Assembly: GCA_904063045.1 (NCBI GenBank)
Contig: CAJFCJ010000071.1
Coordinates: 64,067-120,244, forward strand
Direction of reading: 5' to 3'
Length of the DNA stretch: 56,178 nt
Source: Dimorphilus gyrociliatus
Lineage: Eukaryota > Annelida > Polychaeta > Dinophilidae
The notes beneath the pieces are model-generated. The model had not been told where the DNA came from. It did no database searches and saw only the letters and a program-made list of their open reading frames with translations. The translations under genes were made by a program, and so were the position numbers. Shown here one piece after another: positions 46,073 through 56,178 of the stretch. Each line of letters begins with the position of its first letter. Position 1 is the stretch's first letter.

Positions 46073-47690
46073 TGTTTTTTCTAGCATAGCTTTTTAAGAG
46101 ACACAAATTTGACAGTGTTCTGTCTGTACTCTAATCTAAATTTCTTCAGAGCTTTGACCTTCTACTAAGCCTATGAAAGTATAATATATTTTCTTACTAG
46201 TTGTTAGCCTTAAAAGTTTTTTCTATGGAAAGTTAGGCAAGAAATTCTTTCTGATACTTTCTAGAATAGTGTTGCTCAGAATTGAGATATTTAGAATTTT
46301 TATATTTGAAAAGAAGCAGAAGGAATACTTGAGAATTTTATGGTAACTTTATTGAATGATGATGAGCATTCAGATCACCTAGTCAAATGTTTTCATTTAA
46401 CTGCTCAATGGATCAACCAGCAGATATGTAAGATATCGATTTAACAAATATTTTGAAATGCTATTTTGAATAGATAAAATAACTGGAAAGAAATTTTTGA
46501 AAGAATACAAACTATAAAAAGATTTCTATAACTGTCCATACTTTAAATAACATTATCTCCTTTGTTGAAACACCAGCTTGTATGTTGATTTGCAATTGTA
46601 GAAAATTTTAGCAAGAACTGAAACATTTGTGCTATTTTTCCCGGTTATGGCCATTTCTCAATGTTACACTTAAAAATTAAAAATTTTTTTTTGGAATTTT
46701 TACTCTTTCCATTCTTAAAAAATCAAAATGGAGTATGTTTTATATTGAAAAACTTAGAATGAGCCATACTGCTGATTCTCGATTTTTACAATCGGATAAT
46801 ACATTTTTTGACTCTCCCTATTTCTGATTAGGTTTTATAAGTTTGACCAAAACAAGTTTCAAGAGACCCCCATAAAGTATAAACTTTCTGTACAAGTAGG
46901 ACTGTCTATAACTAATCAATCAAAAAATGCTAAGTATGTGTTTTAATCTCATCAGTGTTTTAAATTTTTGGCTAGCTGCCAAGTATGATTGACCTATCAC
47001 GAATTGGTCCTGGCCATTTGCACAACTCGTCAAGGTCAACAGTTACTGACATTTTGGAACATCAAATGTTGTCTAATACTCAATCTTCAGCGAAATGATT
47101 TGAAAAAAGTTGGCCAAATTCAATTCTCTTTTAAATCAATGATCATCAATAGAATTTCTGCAATAGTGATATACTTTGTAATTGGTGGATAAAAAACCTA
47201 GAATAATCTTTTTAAAAAATAACTTTCACTTTTTATTAATAATATTTTCTTAATATTTCAAATTTGGATATTAAACACTAACAACTCGTCTACTAATCAG
47301 ATACTAATTAGTAAGTGGTGTTTTTTTTCTTTCTATAATGAACTGAAACTGCAATGTAAACAAACAGAAAACTTTAATAAACCTACTGAAAGTTTACATA
47401 GAGCAGTAAAATTACAGAACTTACAGAATAATGTTTTTGCTCACAAGAAAAAGACTCAACATTTTAAGCTTTTTGAAAAAACTAAAATAGATCTCATTTG
47501 AAAAAAAACTCTAAGAAATTTCAATCTTTCAAAAGACATACTTTGTTTTTGTGTCAATTACGAAGAGCAATATATAGAATATACCTATATATTTTTCATG
47601 GTAATATATAAAAAATCATTTACAGCCCTTTATACTTTTTTAATAGAAAAAGACTAGGCCAGATTTTTTATAGCATAAAATAACATCAGA
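46073..47690. other. No gene seen between two direct repeats
   Basis: 1.6 kb of AT-rich sequence between the 80-bp repeats. A 67-codon frame at 46989-47192 has no protein-like features. Possibly an insertion or part of a segmental duplication. Confidence 0.45.
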
Positions 47691-47770
47691 AATCTAAATA
47701 TAAATTAGATTGAATACAGCTGGTGGAAGGCAAAGTTGGTTTCTTGGCAAATAATGCAGAAACTTTTTGT
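47691..47770 (+). repeat. 80-bp direct repeat, copy 2
   Basis: Partner of 45993-46072. This copy runs into the ITIH-like pseudogene. Confidence 0.9.
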
Positions 47771-49027
47771 AATTTTAACAAATTTAACTCTACTGCAAAA
47801 TTCAATGCAGACACTTTTGATAAGTGTAATAAATTTTGCAGACAATTATGTTGAGATTACAAATTCTGGATCAAACTTAATAGATTTAACCCCCATTTAC
47901 CTATATGAGATATTAGGTGAATAAAGGTACTAAAAAAGTATATTATCCAACAAATTTAGCTGGTACATTACAACCAAATGCTTTTTTGAAAGTTCATTAT
48001 ACTGATAGACCAGTAAAGAGAGCTGTTCAAGAAAATTCATATTATTTTGATGACCCTGTCGATACTCCAAGCACATTTATCTTATCAGACGGTGTGTATT
48101 AAACTTTAGCTTAAAATTCTGACAATCAACTTTATAACAACCTTTTCACAGCTGTCAAGTATCATACTGATCCAGCAGATTTTCAACAAAGTGATATAAT
48201 TGATGGTGTTGTCTTTGTAAAAACACTCACACCAAATATTTATTCTTTTATAAATTGGTCTGGTGATATTATTGTTAGTAATGGAGCTTCAATTAGAAGC
48301 TGAAAATGATTGTCCTAATCAAGGTTGAGTATTCAATGTTGTTTTATACCATTTGTTTTTTAGTAATCCTACTTTAAAATAGGTTCCCAAGGTGATCCAC
48401 ATTTACACCAATCTATTGTGGATTCAAAAACTGGACAGCTACATCATATTTGTTATGATGTTGTTGGTAAATCTGACCAATCAATTTTTATTCTATATGA
48501 TCCAATCTTAAAGGTCAAGGTCAAAGGAATTCTTAAAGATGATTATTATATCCATGAGATCAGGATAACTGTCGATAATCAAGTTATAAAGATTAAAACG
48601 TATGTGATAATTTTTCCAGATGATATTATTGAATGGAATAATCATAATCAAATTAAAAAAGCCAGTGAATTTGGACAATATTCTTTTCTGTTATCTCAAA
48701 ATTCTATTCAAATTACTTTTAAAAACCATCCTAAAACACTAACAATTACTGTATTAAGAGAAAACAATTCATTTAAATGGCCCATTCTTGAATGTTCTGT
48801 TTGATAGTGTCAAAACAGCAGCAAAGAACTATGGCGGAATAATTGGAGATATTGCAAAAAAATCTTTTAAAGTTTTTCCATCTGCTCAGAGTGATACCAG
48901 AGTTGTTTTTCAGATTATTGATGAGTATGTACAAGCAATTAAGAAGACTAGATATGAAAAGAATTGCTGGTTTATTCTTCTCAGACATTTAATTTCTAAA
49001 GATGAACTCTCCAAATACATTTACTAA
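47736..49027 (+). pseudogene. Broken secreted gene: lamin-tail-like + ITIH C-terminal-like domain
   Basis: The first block (about 47820-48090) reads NFADNYVEITNSGSNLIDLT, then NKGTKKVYYPTNLAGTLQPN: a lamin-tail-like beta fold, broken by one extra base at about 47920. After a probable intron (48092-48150) comes VKYHTDPADFQQSDIIDG, which meets stops near 48300. After a second intron the segment from about 48387 reads SQGDPHLHQSIVDSKTGQLH, then CYDVVGKSDQSIFILYD. This resembles the C-terminal domain of inter-alpha-trypsin-inhibitor heavy chains, where GDPH and CFD/CYD are typical. A further frame change near 48775 moves the end (YGGIIGDIAKKSFKVFPS) to the frame closing at 49027. Three independent lesions make it a pseudogene. 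No signal peptide identified. Confidence 0.6.
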
Positions 49028-50035
49028 GAGTATCATCTTTCTGATGTGAGATTCAATTAAGCTTAAATTGTAATTTGGCTAAAAAAAGAATGTAATAAGA
49101 AAGCAATGAAAAACATATCTATGGTTCCTTACTCTATCCTTTGCCTAGCCATTGTCATTGTGTTTGTGACATTTGTTTTTTTTGCCAGATGTCTCACCTA
49201 ATGTGACCTAACATTAAAATCTTAGAGAGCATTCAAAAAATACATTGATGATTGAGAGAATGTATTTCCAATCTCATCATTTTATGGTGTATATGTACTT
49301 TATTGTATTATAATTGTAACAATTTCTGACTTTTCAAAGCAGTATAATTCCTTTCCAATCATTTACAAATTTGGCAAAGTACTCACAAAAATGTATTAAG
49401 TAAATAAGTTATAATTTAACAGTACAGTTTAGTCTACAGTTAGAGATTGGAGACTGACAAGCTTTGAAGTGGCCTCTCCTTTTATATATGAACCGAGCTT
49501 GGTTTCAATTAGTCAAAGGCTTGCATGTAACAAATATTCTTTTGAATATGAATGACTATTATATAACATATCTAAAATATTATAGTCTAAATTCAAAATT
49601 TAAGTGGAACTTTGCATAATCTCAATTAGAACAAAACTTTTTTATTTGATGAATTTCTGCAGAAAGATTTTTTGAAAATGGAGAAAAGATTTTAATCTAG
49701 GAAAGGCAGATAAATGTTATTTAACCTGAAAAGTAGATGTGAGATGTCAATATATTTTTTCTATGGGTTAGGTTGAAATCAGACTCAGTCGAAATCTTAC
49801 ACTATGAAAATATTTAAACATTCGGTATATTCATAGATTTAAGATATTTAAATGTAAATGTTGGATATCATTTACATGAAAAGCAAAGTGCAAATATGAC
49901 AAATTTGCTTGGAAATTGTTCTAGCTCTAATTGAAGAAGCAGAAGATTACAGACTGATAATCTTAAAGGCCCTCTGGATGATCATCTGTCTCTGTCTGTC
50001 TGTCTGTCTGTCTGCCTCAGAACTTTAGGGATATT
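49028..50035. other. No gene seen; (TCTG)n microsatellite
   Basis: AT-rich and non-coding. A TCTG microsatellite of about seven units lies at 49987-50015. Confidence 0.5.
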
Positions 50036-50203
50036 TTGTAATTTGACAACCTACTGTTATGAACTATCTATTCTGCTATTCAACTTTCATATCGTTTGCT
50101 TAAATATTATATTTATGAATAAAGCATTTAAATTAAAGGTTCAGGTAGAGCCAGTACTTTTGCTGTAACTTGCAAAATGCATAAATTGCTCAACTGAGTA
50201 GTA
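50036..50203 (+). repeat. LTR family fragment, R-U5 part
   Basis: Contains gacaacctactgttatgaac, an AATAAA at about 50118, aaaggttcaggtagagccag, and ends near gagtagta: the 3' third of the LTR family at 8173 (opposite strand). Confidence 0.7.
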
Positions 50204-50419
50204 TCCTAATCTTTATTTATCATTATTCTTTGATAAAGTACATGTCATTTAAAAATATAGTATAACTAAGGTCAAGGAAATCTATTTATTTTTTGTGAAT
50301 TTTCAACATCAATGGATTGATAGAAAAAGTCTTATCTGAAAAAAAATCTTATCTTTTGAAATAAAAGAGGAAATTCTGCTTCATTTCAAAAGTGTAAAAA
50401 GTAGTTGTAACAAAGAAAA

Positions 50420-52373
50420 ATGAAATTCATATTTTCTCTTTTATTTTGTAACTAGATTTTTTTTATTTCTTTTTCAGTCTATAATCAATTTTTAATTCAT
50501 TTTTGTTACAGTTTTATCACTGGTTGAATGGAATTTTTCGCAGTTTGTTTGCCCTCTTAATTCTGAATTAAGACCAATTGATGGTTCTTATCCGGATCCT
50601 GAGTATTGTGGTACTTACTATCATTGTATTAATGGTACAGCCCATCCTCAACAATGTCCTCCTGGACTCTTCTTCACGATCTCATTAACAAATTGTAAAT
50701 ATTCTATGTGTGTTGAGCCTGAGGAGGCGGATTGTCCTGGTGGAAATTCATCCATGATTGTTAAGTCAGATTACCCTTCAGAGTGTTCTATGGATGATGA
50801 TACTCTAATTACACCTCAACAGTCTTGTTATCTAAAGAATGATGACTGTGAAGGAGGACAAAATGGAACATTTCCTAACCAAAATGACTGTAGGCAATAC
50901 TATCATTGTTACAATGGAGTTGCTTGGCCACAGCAATGTCCATCTGGTTACTTCTTTAGTCCAACATTGAATGTTCGTGATTGTACAACTAGAATATGTG
51001 TTACTGCTGAAGAGTCTAAGTGTCCTATACCAGGAGGATGGTCCGAATGGTCTGAATGGAGCGGATGTGATCCAAATTGTGGTGATGGTTTAAAAACAAG
51101 AACAAGAAGTTGTTCAAATCCTCCACCATCCAATGGAGGAGCAGAATGTCCTGGTAATTCAGTAGATTTAGAATTGTGTTTAAACCCTCCTTGTAATCTT
51201 TATAAAAATCCTTCATTTATGGTATCTTTAACAAGAACAACACAAATTAGAAGAGGGAAACTTGAATGGCATAAAGTAAATTATGATAATGGAGATTTAT
51301 TCAACACTGCAACAAATTCACTGAATATAACTAAAAATGGATTTTACTATCTATCATATACTGGAACAACATCAACAGCTTCATCAATAAGCTATTTAGC
51401 ACAACTTAGAAATGTTGGTGTTGATAATATCCTCTATCAAGGAAAAAGTTATCACAGAGATACATTCAGTTCAGCTGGAATATATATATTTACACCTCTC
51501 AATCAACCTTATATTTCTCATGAATTAGAAACTCATACAGTAAGCAGTGAAAGAGGTTTCGAAACATCTTGGACAGGTTTTCATTACAATTCTGAAAATG
51601 TATTTTTTGTTGGTAGATATACAGATTTTTTCCAAAATGGACAACCAATTACATTTCAAAGGATTGTTACTTTAAGAGGTGCATCAATGAATACTCAAAT
51701 GACTGAAATAATTGCATCATCAAAAGGATGGTATTTCATTAATTTTGGAAGTGGATTCTACAGTTTTAGAAAATGCTTAGTCAGCTTAACAATCAATGGT
51801 GAAACAATATCGAAAGAGAGAATGATAGTTAAAAGCAACTCTATTAGAGAACACAATCAAGCATCAAGAGGGATAATGCTCCATTTGGAGGAAAATGACA
51901 GATTATCTTTAAAATTGATAGAAGGATCTGTAAGATCAACATCATTGTATACTTATATATCAGGATTTAAACTCAATGCTACTGAACAACGTCCAGCATT
52001 TTATGCCTATAGAACAGAAAATTTACAAACAACTCAAAGGGTTAAAATTGCCTATCAACAAATTGTTTATGATACAAATTCTGGTTGGAATTCTATAGAA
52101 AATTCTTATAAAGTTTCCATTTCCGGTTTATATTATATTGATATATCTGTTGGAACATGGCCATTTTCACAATGCGTAGTATATATTATGGTAAATAATG
52201 AACAAAAATTAGGTATGCAAAGGCTAAGGAGTAGAGCAGCTACTGAGATTATGAGCAGAGGAGGATTATTAAAATTGGAACAGGGAGACAGTCTATCAAT
52301 AGAAACCAGTCATAGTCTATATAGTGATAATTGGAAATTGACATCAATTGCTTTGTTTTATGTTTCATCTTAA
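50420..52373 (+). CDS. Gene A: secreted CBM14-CBM14-TSP1-C1q-like x3 protein (629 aa)
   Basis: A 28-nt first exon (50420-50447) and a 64-nt phase-1 intron (50448-50511, gtaact to ttacag) complete a signal peptide, MKFIFSLLFFLSLVEW; the second exon runs to 52373. Two chitin-binding peritrophin-A domains follow (YCGTYYHCINGTAHPQQCP; DCRQYYHCYNGVAWPQQCP). Next is a TSP1 repeat (GGWSEWSEWSGCDPNCGDG to RTRSCSNP, CLNPPC). Then come three jelly-roll C1q/TNF-like domains: about residues 255-375; about 378-500 (FQNGQPITFQRIV); and the last, ending TSIALFYVSS. A natural role is binding chitin or other glycans at a cuticle, mucus or microbial surface; this is inferred. The gene is intact; the part after codon 483 lies in the inverted duplication. 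Confidence 0.9.
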
Positions 52374-53968
52374 AATATTAAATAAATTTAGTTTATCAAA
52401 TTTAGAGGATACTGAACTCTTAAGAAATTTCTTATCACCTTTGAACATTGATATTTTTATTTCATAAGTTGATAATAATAGATTTTTATAATCTCTAACA
52501 TTTTATCAATTCAAAGGTGAAGGTCAATTGTAGAAAAATTTAATTATAAAATTTGTTAACCAATATATGACTCAGCATATTTTACATAGCGCAAATTGAG
52601 GATAGGGCATAGAAAATAGAACATTAAATGTTTTCTTCATATCAAACCAGTTTTTCTTTTCAAACTTAATAAAGAAAGTAAAAAGAAGCTTTCTTTAAAA
52701 CAGATGGATATTTAAATAATCAAATTTTATATTAACAATCACAGTACTCTCTTATTTAGGGTTTATAAGTAAGTAAGGGTCCAATAAGAACCAAAGTATG
52801 AGTGAGATAGCTAAAGGTGTAGGATTGATAGTGAGAGGAATATGAAGCCAGTTTTACAACTTGGTTCACAGAGGTTGTATCAAGTCTTTCTGACCACCTT
52901 TCCTAATTACACCCTGGTTTATATACATTCTCTCATCATGCACTACAGGCATTGAACCACAGGGATCTAATTCCTAGATAAGGCTCATCAGGACCACACA
53001 CTTATTATGCAATAGTATTATAAGCAACTAGCTCAGTTATGTACTTGTTTATGCTGATCAATATCACATGTTTACTCTAATGATCTTATGATATAGTAAC
53101 AAAAAAATATACAATTTTCAAAAGATGTAGTTTATAAGTGTACACGCATCATTAATTATTTAAAAATGAGATAGGCTGAGAGAAATATATGAAACTATAA
53201 TTCTATGTCTATATACTGAAATTAGGTCAATAAAATAAATATAAACATCTATTAAACATACATGTTTTGTCATAAATAATAAATACTCAACTTGTTAATC
53301 ATTCCTAGAAGAATTGAACCATTGATTATCAATATATTAGAAAACTGTTTATTAGTTGGAAAATTGTCCTTTGAAGAAATTGAAGAAAAAATAAATGTAT
53401 ATGACAAAAATATCTTTTAGTGCGATACTACTATTTGTACCACTAATCTCTGGATTTTATGAAGATTATGTAAATCTTCTTTCACCACACAGGTATGTTG
53501 ATGTAAGTGGTTCAGTACACTTGGGAATGTATAAATTTGGCAATTTATTTGATGACACGTCCTTTAAATATAAGACTGATGCTAGTAGACAAAATATAAG
53601 TCAAATTAAAATATGGTTTCGAATTCAAAGTGGAGAACATTTTAAATTGCATATGTTACGTTTCCTGAAATTACGTAATGGACACGAAAAACTGAATTTT
53701 ACATTAACATTTTTAGATGATACAGAAGATTATGTTTTAGAGCATAACTTTACAAATGGTTGGAATGAAATTGAATTTTCTAATGTAACATTTATAAAAA
53801 GAATCTACATAATTGTAAGCGAATCAGAATTTAATGATCTAGAAATTGGTGAATTTCAAATTCTTGGCTTTGATAAATATTTTCTATCATGTTATGAATG
53901 GTCTTATGAATCAAAACTTAAAGATTCCTCTGTCTTTTTATATGTAATTGATAATTGGATGTTATGGG
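51934..53968 (+). repeat. Inverted 2,035-bp duplication, copy 2
   Basis: Partner of 33475-35509 (opposite orientation, equal length, very few differences). Here the gene A side is continuous with full-length gene A. The gene B side stops at 53968 in tgttatggg, after which unrelated sequence and MULE-B2 begin. Confidence 0.95.
52374..53394. other. A-B intergenic region (copy 2)
   Basis: Same non-coding sequence as 34049-35069, reversed, with isolated base differences. Confidence 0.6.
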
Positions 53969-54000
53969 TACAAGACATGTCAAATCTGTTTTCACTTTAA
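53395..54000 (+). pseudogene. Gene B head only, truncated
   Basis: Signal peptide and the first 191 codons match gene B at 34048 with two residue changes (DASRQN for DAGRQN; DDTED for DDAED). After NWMLW the sequence leaves gene B and ends in a short foreign tail (VQDMSNLFSL). If transcribed it would give a secreted fragment, but it has lost the remaining two-thirds of the protein, including the F5/8C-like end. Confidence 0.9.
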
Positions 54001-54009
54001 TATCCACTT

Positions 54010-54630
54010 CTAAATTCTTTTTTCTGTTGTGATTATGTTCCAAATTCCATTTTGTCTTATTCTGGCCACACATCTTTTCTTCTTACTTCTCACACTGCAC
54101 ACCCAAATAGTACTTGATGGTGTTTTATGTTTAACAACAAAAGAATATCCATCATTAAGTAAAATATCATGTCCCTTTCTACTTCCTCCTTTTACAATCT
54201 CAAAATCACTTTTTGTGGATGATTCACAATATTCTTCAGCATTCTCTTCAACTTCCTCCAAAGAGTCTAGGTCCATTGATTGGCATTCTGAAAGAACATG
54301 ATTTTCATCCTCCAATATTGATTCCTCAACTGCAGCCATCTTATTTCTTTCATGAATAAAGCTTTCTTCAGAATTTACTTTGAATTCATGAATTTCCAGA
54401 TTAGTTAACTTCTTGAGCATGACAGTACATTTTCTTTTGTTACAAGGTTTGCAAATTGGTATGTTATGTGTTTCTATAAGAATATGTTAAAAAATAGAAT
54501 TACATGAAAGCTGATTAAATAGTTACATACCTGTGCATTTCCTATGAATAAGATTCTTACAAAGGCTGCATTTCAAATATTTTTGCCTTCCATAAATTGT
54601 TGAATGACAAATGTGACATTTGAAAGCCAT
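54010..54630 (-). pseudogene. MULE-B2 zinc finger and FLYWCH exons
   Basis: Exon 1 (54630-54531) encodes MAFKCHICHSTIYGRQKY, CSLCKNLIHRKC. After a phase-1 GT-AG intron, exon 2 (from 54473) supplies CKPC, an acidic stretch (ESILEDENHVLSECQSMD) and a good FLYWCH-type domain (FEIVKGGSRKGHDILLNDG, TIWVCSVRSKKKRCVARI). A stop at 54010 ends it just short of the inverted-duplication breakpoint at 53968. The transposase core is absent. It is the cleanest view of this N-terminal DNA-binding half, which presumably recognises the terminal arrays. Confidence 0.8.
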
Positions 54631-54941
54631 TTTATAATCTTCAATGAAATGTAGATGGTTATCTAAAAATATTTCCAGTTATCAATAAATCTCCTTTCCA
54701 AATATTCAAAATGGCTGAAATTTTATTTATGAAAAATATTCAGCTTTTTCACAATTGAAGATAATACATTACATCAAAATATCATGCATCAACAATCTCA
54801 ATGATTAGATATAGATACTCACTTCTGTTGAAGCTTCCAAGAAGAGCTTTGTCCAAATTTATTCAGTAAATATAGCTTTAAAAATAGATTTATAGCTAAA
54901 TCTTTTATTCAAAAATTCAAAAAAAAACAAGTATAAAAATA

Positions 54942-54973
54942 GGTACGTTCGCACCCAGGTATGTTCGCACCCC
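54942..54973 (-). repeat. MULE-B2 5' terminal units
   Basis: Two units, ggtacgttcgcaccc and ggtatgttcgcacccc as read on the plus strand, upstream of the MULE-B2 exons. Same unit as MULE-B1. Confidence 0.75.
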
Positions 54974-55521
54974 AACTCTTGATAAATAGATCAACTATGA
55001 TGACTAATAGCCCTTGTTTGAGTCTGCTCTGCTATTGTTTTAGGGTTAGATTTGAGTTTCTAAACTATCTCTCTGTAGTATAGTCAATATTTGACCCTGA
55101 TTAGTCCTTGGTATGTAAAAAGAAAAGTAGAGGGGAAAAAATATGATAGGAAATAATAAAAACAAAAAAAATCTGTTATCTAGCAGAAAATGAAACAAAC
55201 AACAAATTTTTTAGAGTAGATGAAGTTTGTATTAAGTAAAACTGGCTCTTAAACACATTTAAGGGTGAACAAGTATTACTCAACGCCATGTTTGATGGCT
55301 CACCTTTTAGGTAGATCGCCACAAAACATTGGCAATTGACCACATTTGGCACTGTATGTTAGGTGTCCAGCTATATGTCCACCAGATGAAAAAAGAGTGC
55401 TGTTTGCACAATAATTATTATTATACTGTGTCAAAGTGAAAACTGTCAAGGTAAAGCGTTTTTTGCTCCCGTCCTCCAGGTGGTTGGTACATCCAAGAAA
55501 GATATCTACTTAATTAGAATA
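54974..55521. other. No gene seen
   Basis: AT-rich, no supported coding frame, between MULE-B2 and the exon at 55522. Confidence 0.45.
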
Positions 55522-55822
55522 CTAATAGATTTCAACTGAAGTGGTTGTCAATTCTTTTACAAATTCTACTCTAAGTTCGACATAATCAATTCCTTCTTTA
55601 CATTTGAACAGTAAACGATTCCAACTTGAATCATCAATTTCTATTTCTGGACACATTACGAATAAATCATTGTTATCCAACAGATTTTTGGCATAAACAA
55701 TGCTTTGATGTGATGTATTTATACCCGAAACAATTATGTAATAATAACTGCTGAAATTAATAGTTGACCTTGCTATTTCATAGGTATATTTCAGAATTGG
55801 ATTAGAACATGGTTGGGGTTGG
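55522..55822 (-). CDS. Terminal exon of a secreted-type gene (partial)
   Basis: After a tgtttcag acceptor the minus strand is open in phase 1 for about 100 codons (QPQPCSNPILKYTYEI, MCPEIEIDDSSWNRLLFKC, ending TTTSVEIY plus stop). The two-Cys beta-rich pattern and the VEIY ending resemble the F5/8C-like tails of the other genes here. The frame also reads through upstream into a hydrophobic stretch (YFVLNLLLPISFLFVS) that looks like a signal peptide but has no ATG, so the 5' end is unresolved. Confidence 0.5.
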
Positions 55823-56178
55823 TCTGAAACAAATAGAAAGCTAATTGGTAAAAGTAAATTTAAAACAAAATACTGTTTAACATTAACTTTTCTTATGCAA
55901 ATAAGGTATTGCCAAGAGGTCAACTTCGTGAATTATTTGAATTGCACTTGATATAATTGATAAAAACTTTGTGAATATGATACGATATTTTTGGCAAATT
56001 ATTTGAGTTTCTATAAAAGAATATTCAAGAGATTTGTATTCATATACTTGACTTTTAAAATTCAATATTCCAACACTAGTTGTCGATATTGGATGAGTAC
56101 GATAAACTGAAAATGAACGATGATCGTTCGTCATGAACTTTTCAATAAAATAGGTTAACTCACTGGTTAGGCACACTA
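55823..56178. other. Upstream of the 55522 exon; no exon supported
   Basis: Open minus-strand frames (for example 56176-55883) exist, but none shows a domain, splice-phase match or start I can defend. The gene may continue beyond the window. Confidence 0.35.

Noticed and set aside
46989-47192. 67-codon frame
   Set aside because: No splice context, domain or composition support.

Overview
The window is AT-rich animal (metazoan, non-vertebrate in style) genomic DNA. Genes are split by short GT-AG introns, often phase 1. They encode secreted mosaic proteins built from PAN/apple, F5/8C (galactose-binding-like), trefoil, chitin-binding (CBM14), TSP1, C1q-like and farnesoic-acid-O-methyltransferase-type domains. 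Interstitial TTAGGG motifs and the Mutator-like (MULE), Tc1, Penelope-like and LTR repeats fit an invertebrate, possibly lophotrochozoan. I cannot name the species. Domain names rest on motif recognition, not on searches.

Layout. 0-9 kb: three MULE lineages' debris, a broken PAN gene and a leucine-rich-repeat (LRR) fragment. 9-15 kb: two solo LTRs in all (8.2 and 9.6 kb), a hypothetical helical protein exon, PAN exons, a TTAGGG-bearing MITE and a short MULE. 15.4-19.3 kb: an intact nine-exon secreted PAN/F5/8C gene (1032 codons, all introns phase 1). 19.5-25.2 kb: a MULE fragment, a broken secreted gene, and a three-level nest (MITE inside Tc1 inside MULE) with target-site duplications at each level. 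25.4-27.2 kb: a secreted gene ending in a FA-OMT-type domain and an F5/8C-like tail. 28-31 kb: a decayed array of about 17 LRR pairs. 32.2-35.5 kb: gene B (F5/8C-like) and a truncated tail of gene A. 35.5-36.6 kb: a MULE. 37.4-38.9 kb: an intact TRIM-like RING/B-box/coiled-coil protein with an LRR C-terminus. 39.6-40.4 kb: Penelope-like debris. 41.2-44.5 kb: two intact secreted genes. 47.7-49.0 kb: a broken ITIH/lamin-tail-like gene. 50.4-52.4 kb: gene A, intact (CBM14 x2, TSP1, C1q-like x3). 53.4-54.6 kb: the head of gene B followed by a MULE.

Two results stand out. First, at least five MULE lineages here each end in their own short tandem array, yet all the arrays and the termini of a small MITE family fit one pattern: an outer GGGGTCGG-like end followed by repeated GAAAACGTCC-like cores. 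Second, a 2,035-bp segment is present twice in inverted orientation (33475-35509 and 51934-53968). Re-inverting the 16.4 kb between the copies would place gene A directly upstream of gene B with both intact. That is the signature of a recent inversion with staggered breaks, unless it is an assembly artefact.

The intact genes look like a local cluster of secreted recognition or adhesion proteins with a cytosolic TRIM-LRR protein beside them. Recognition or immunity is an inference from domain content only.
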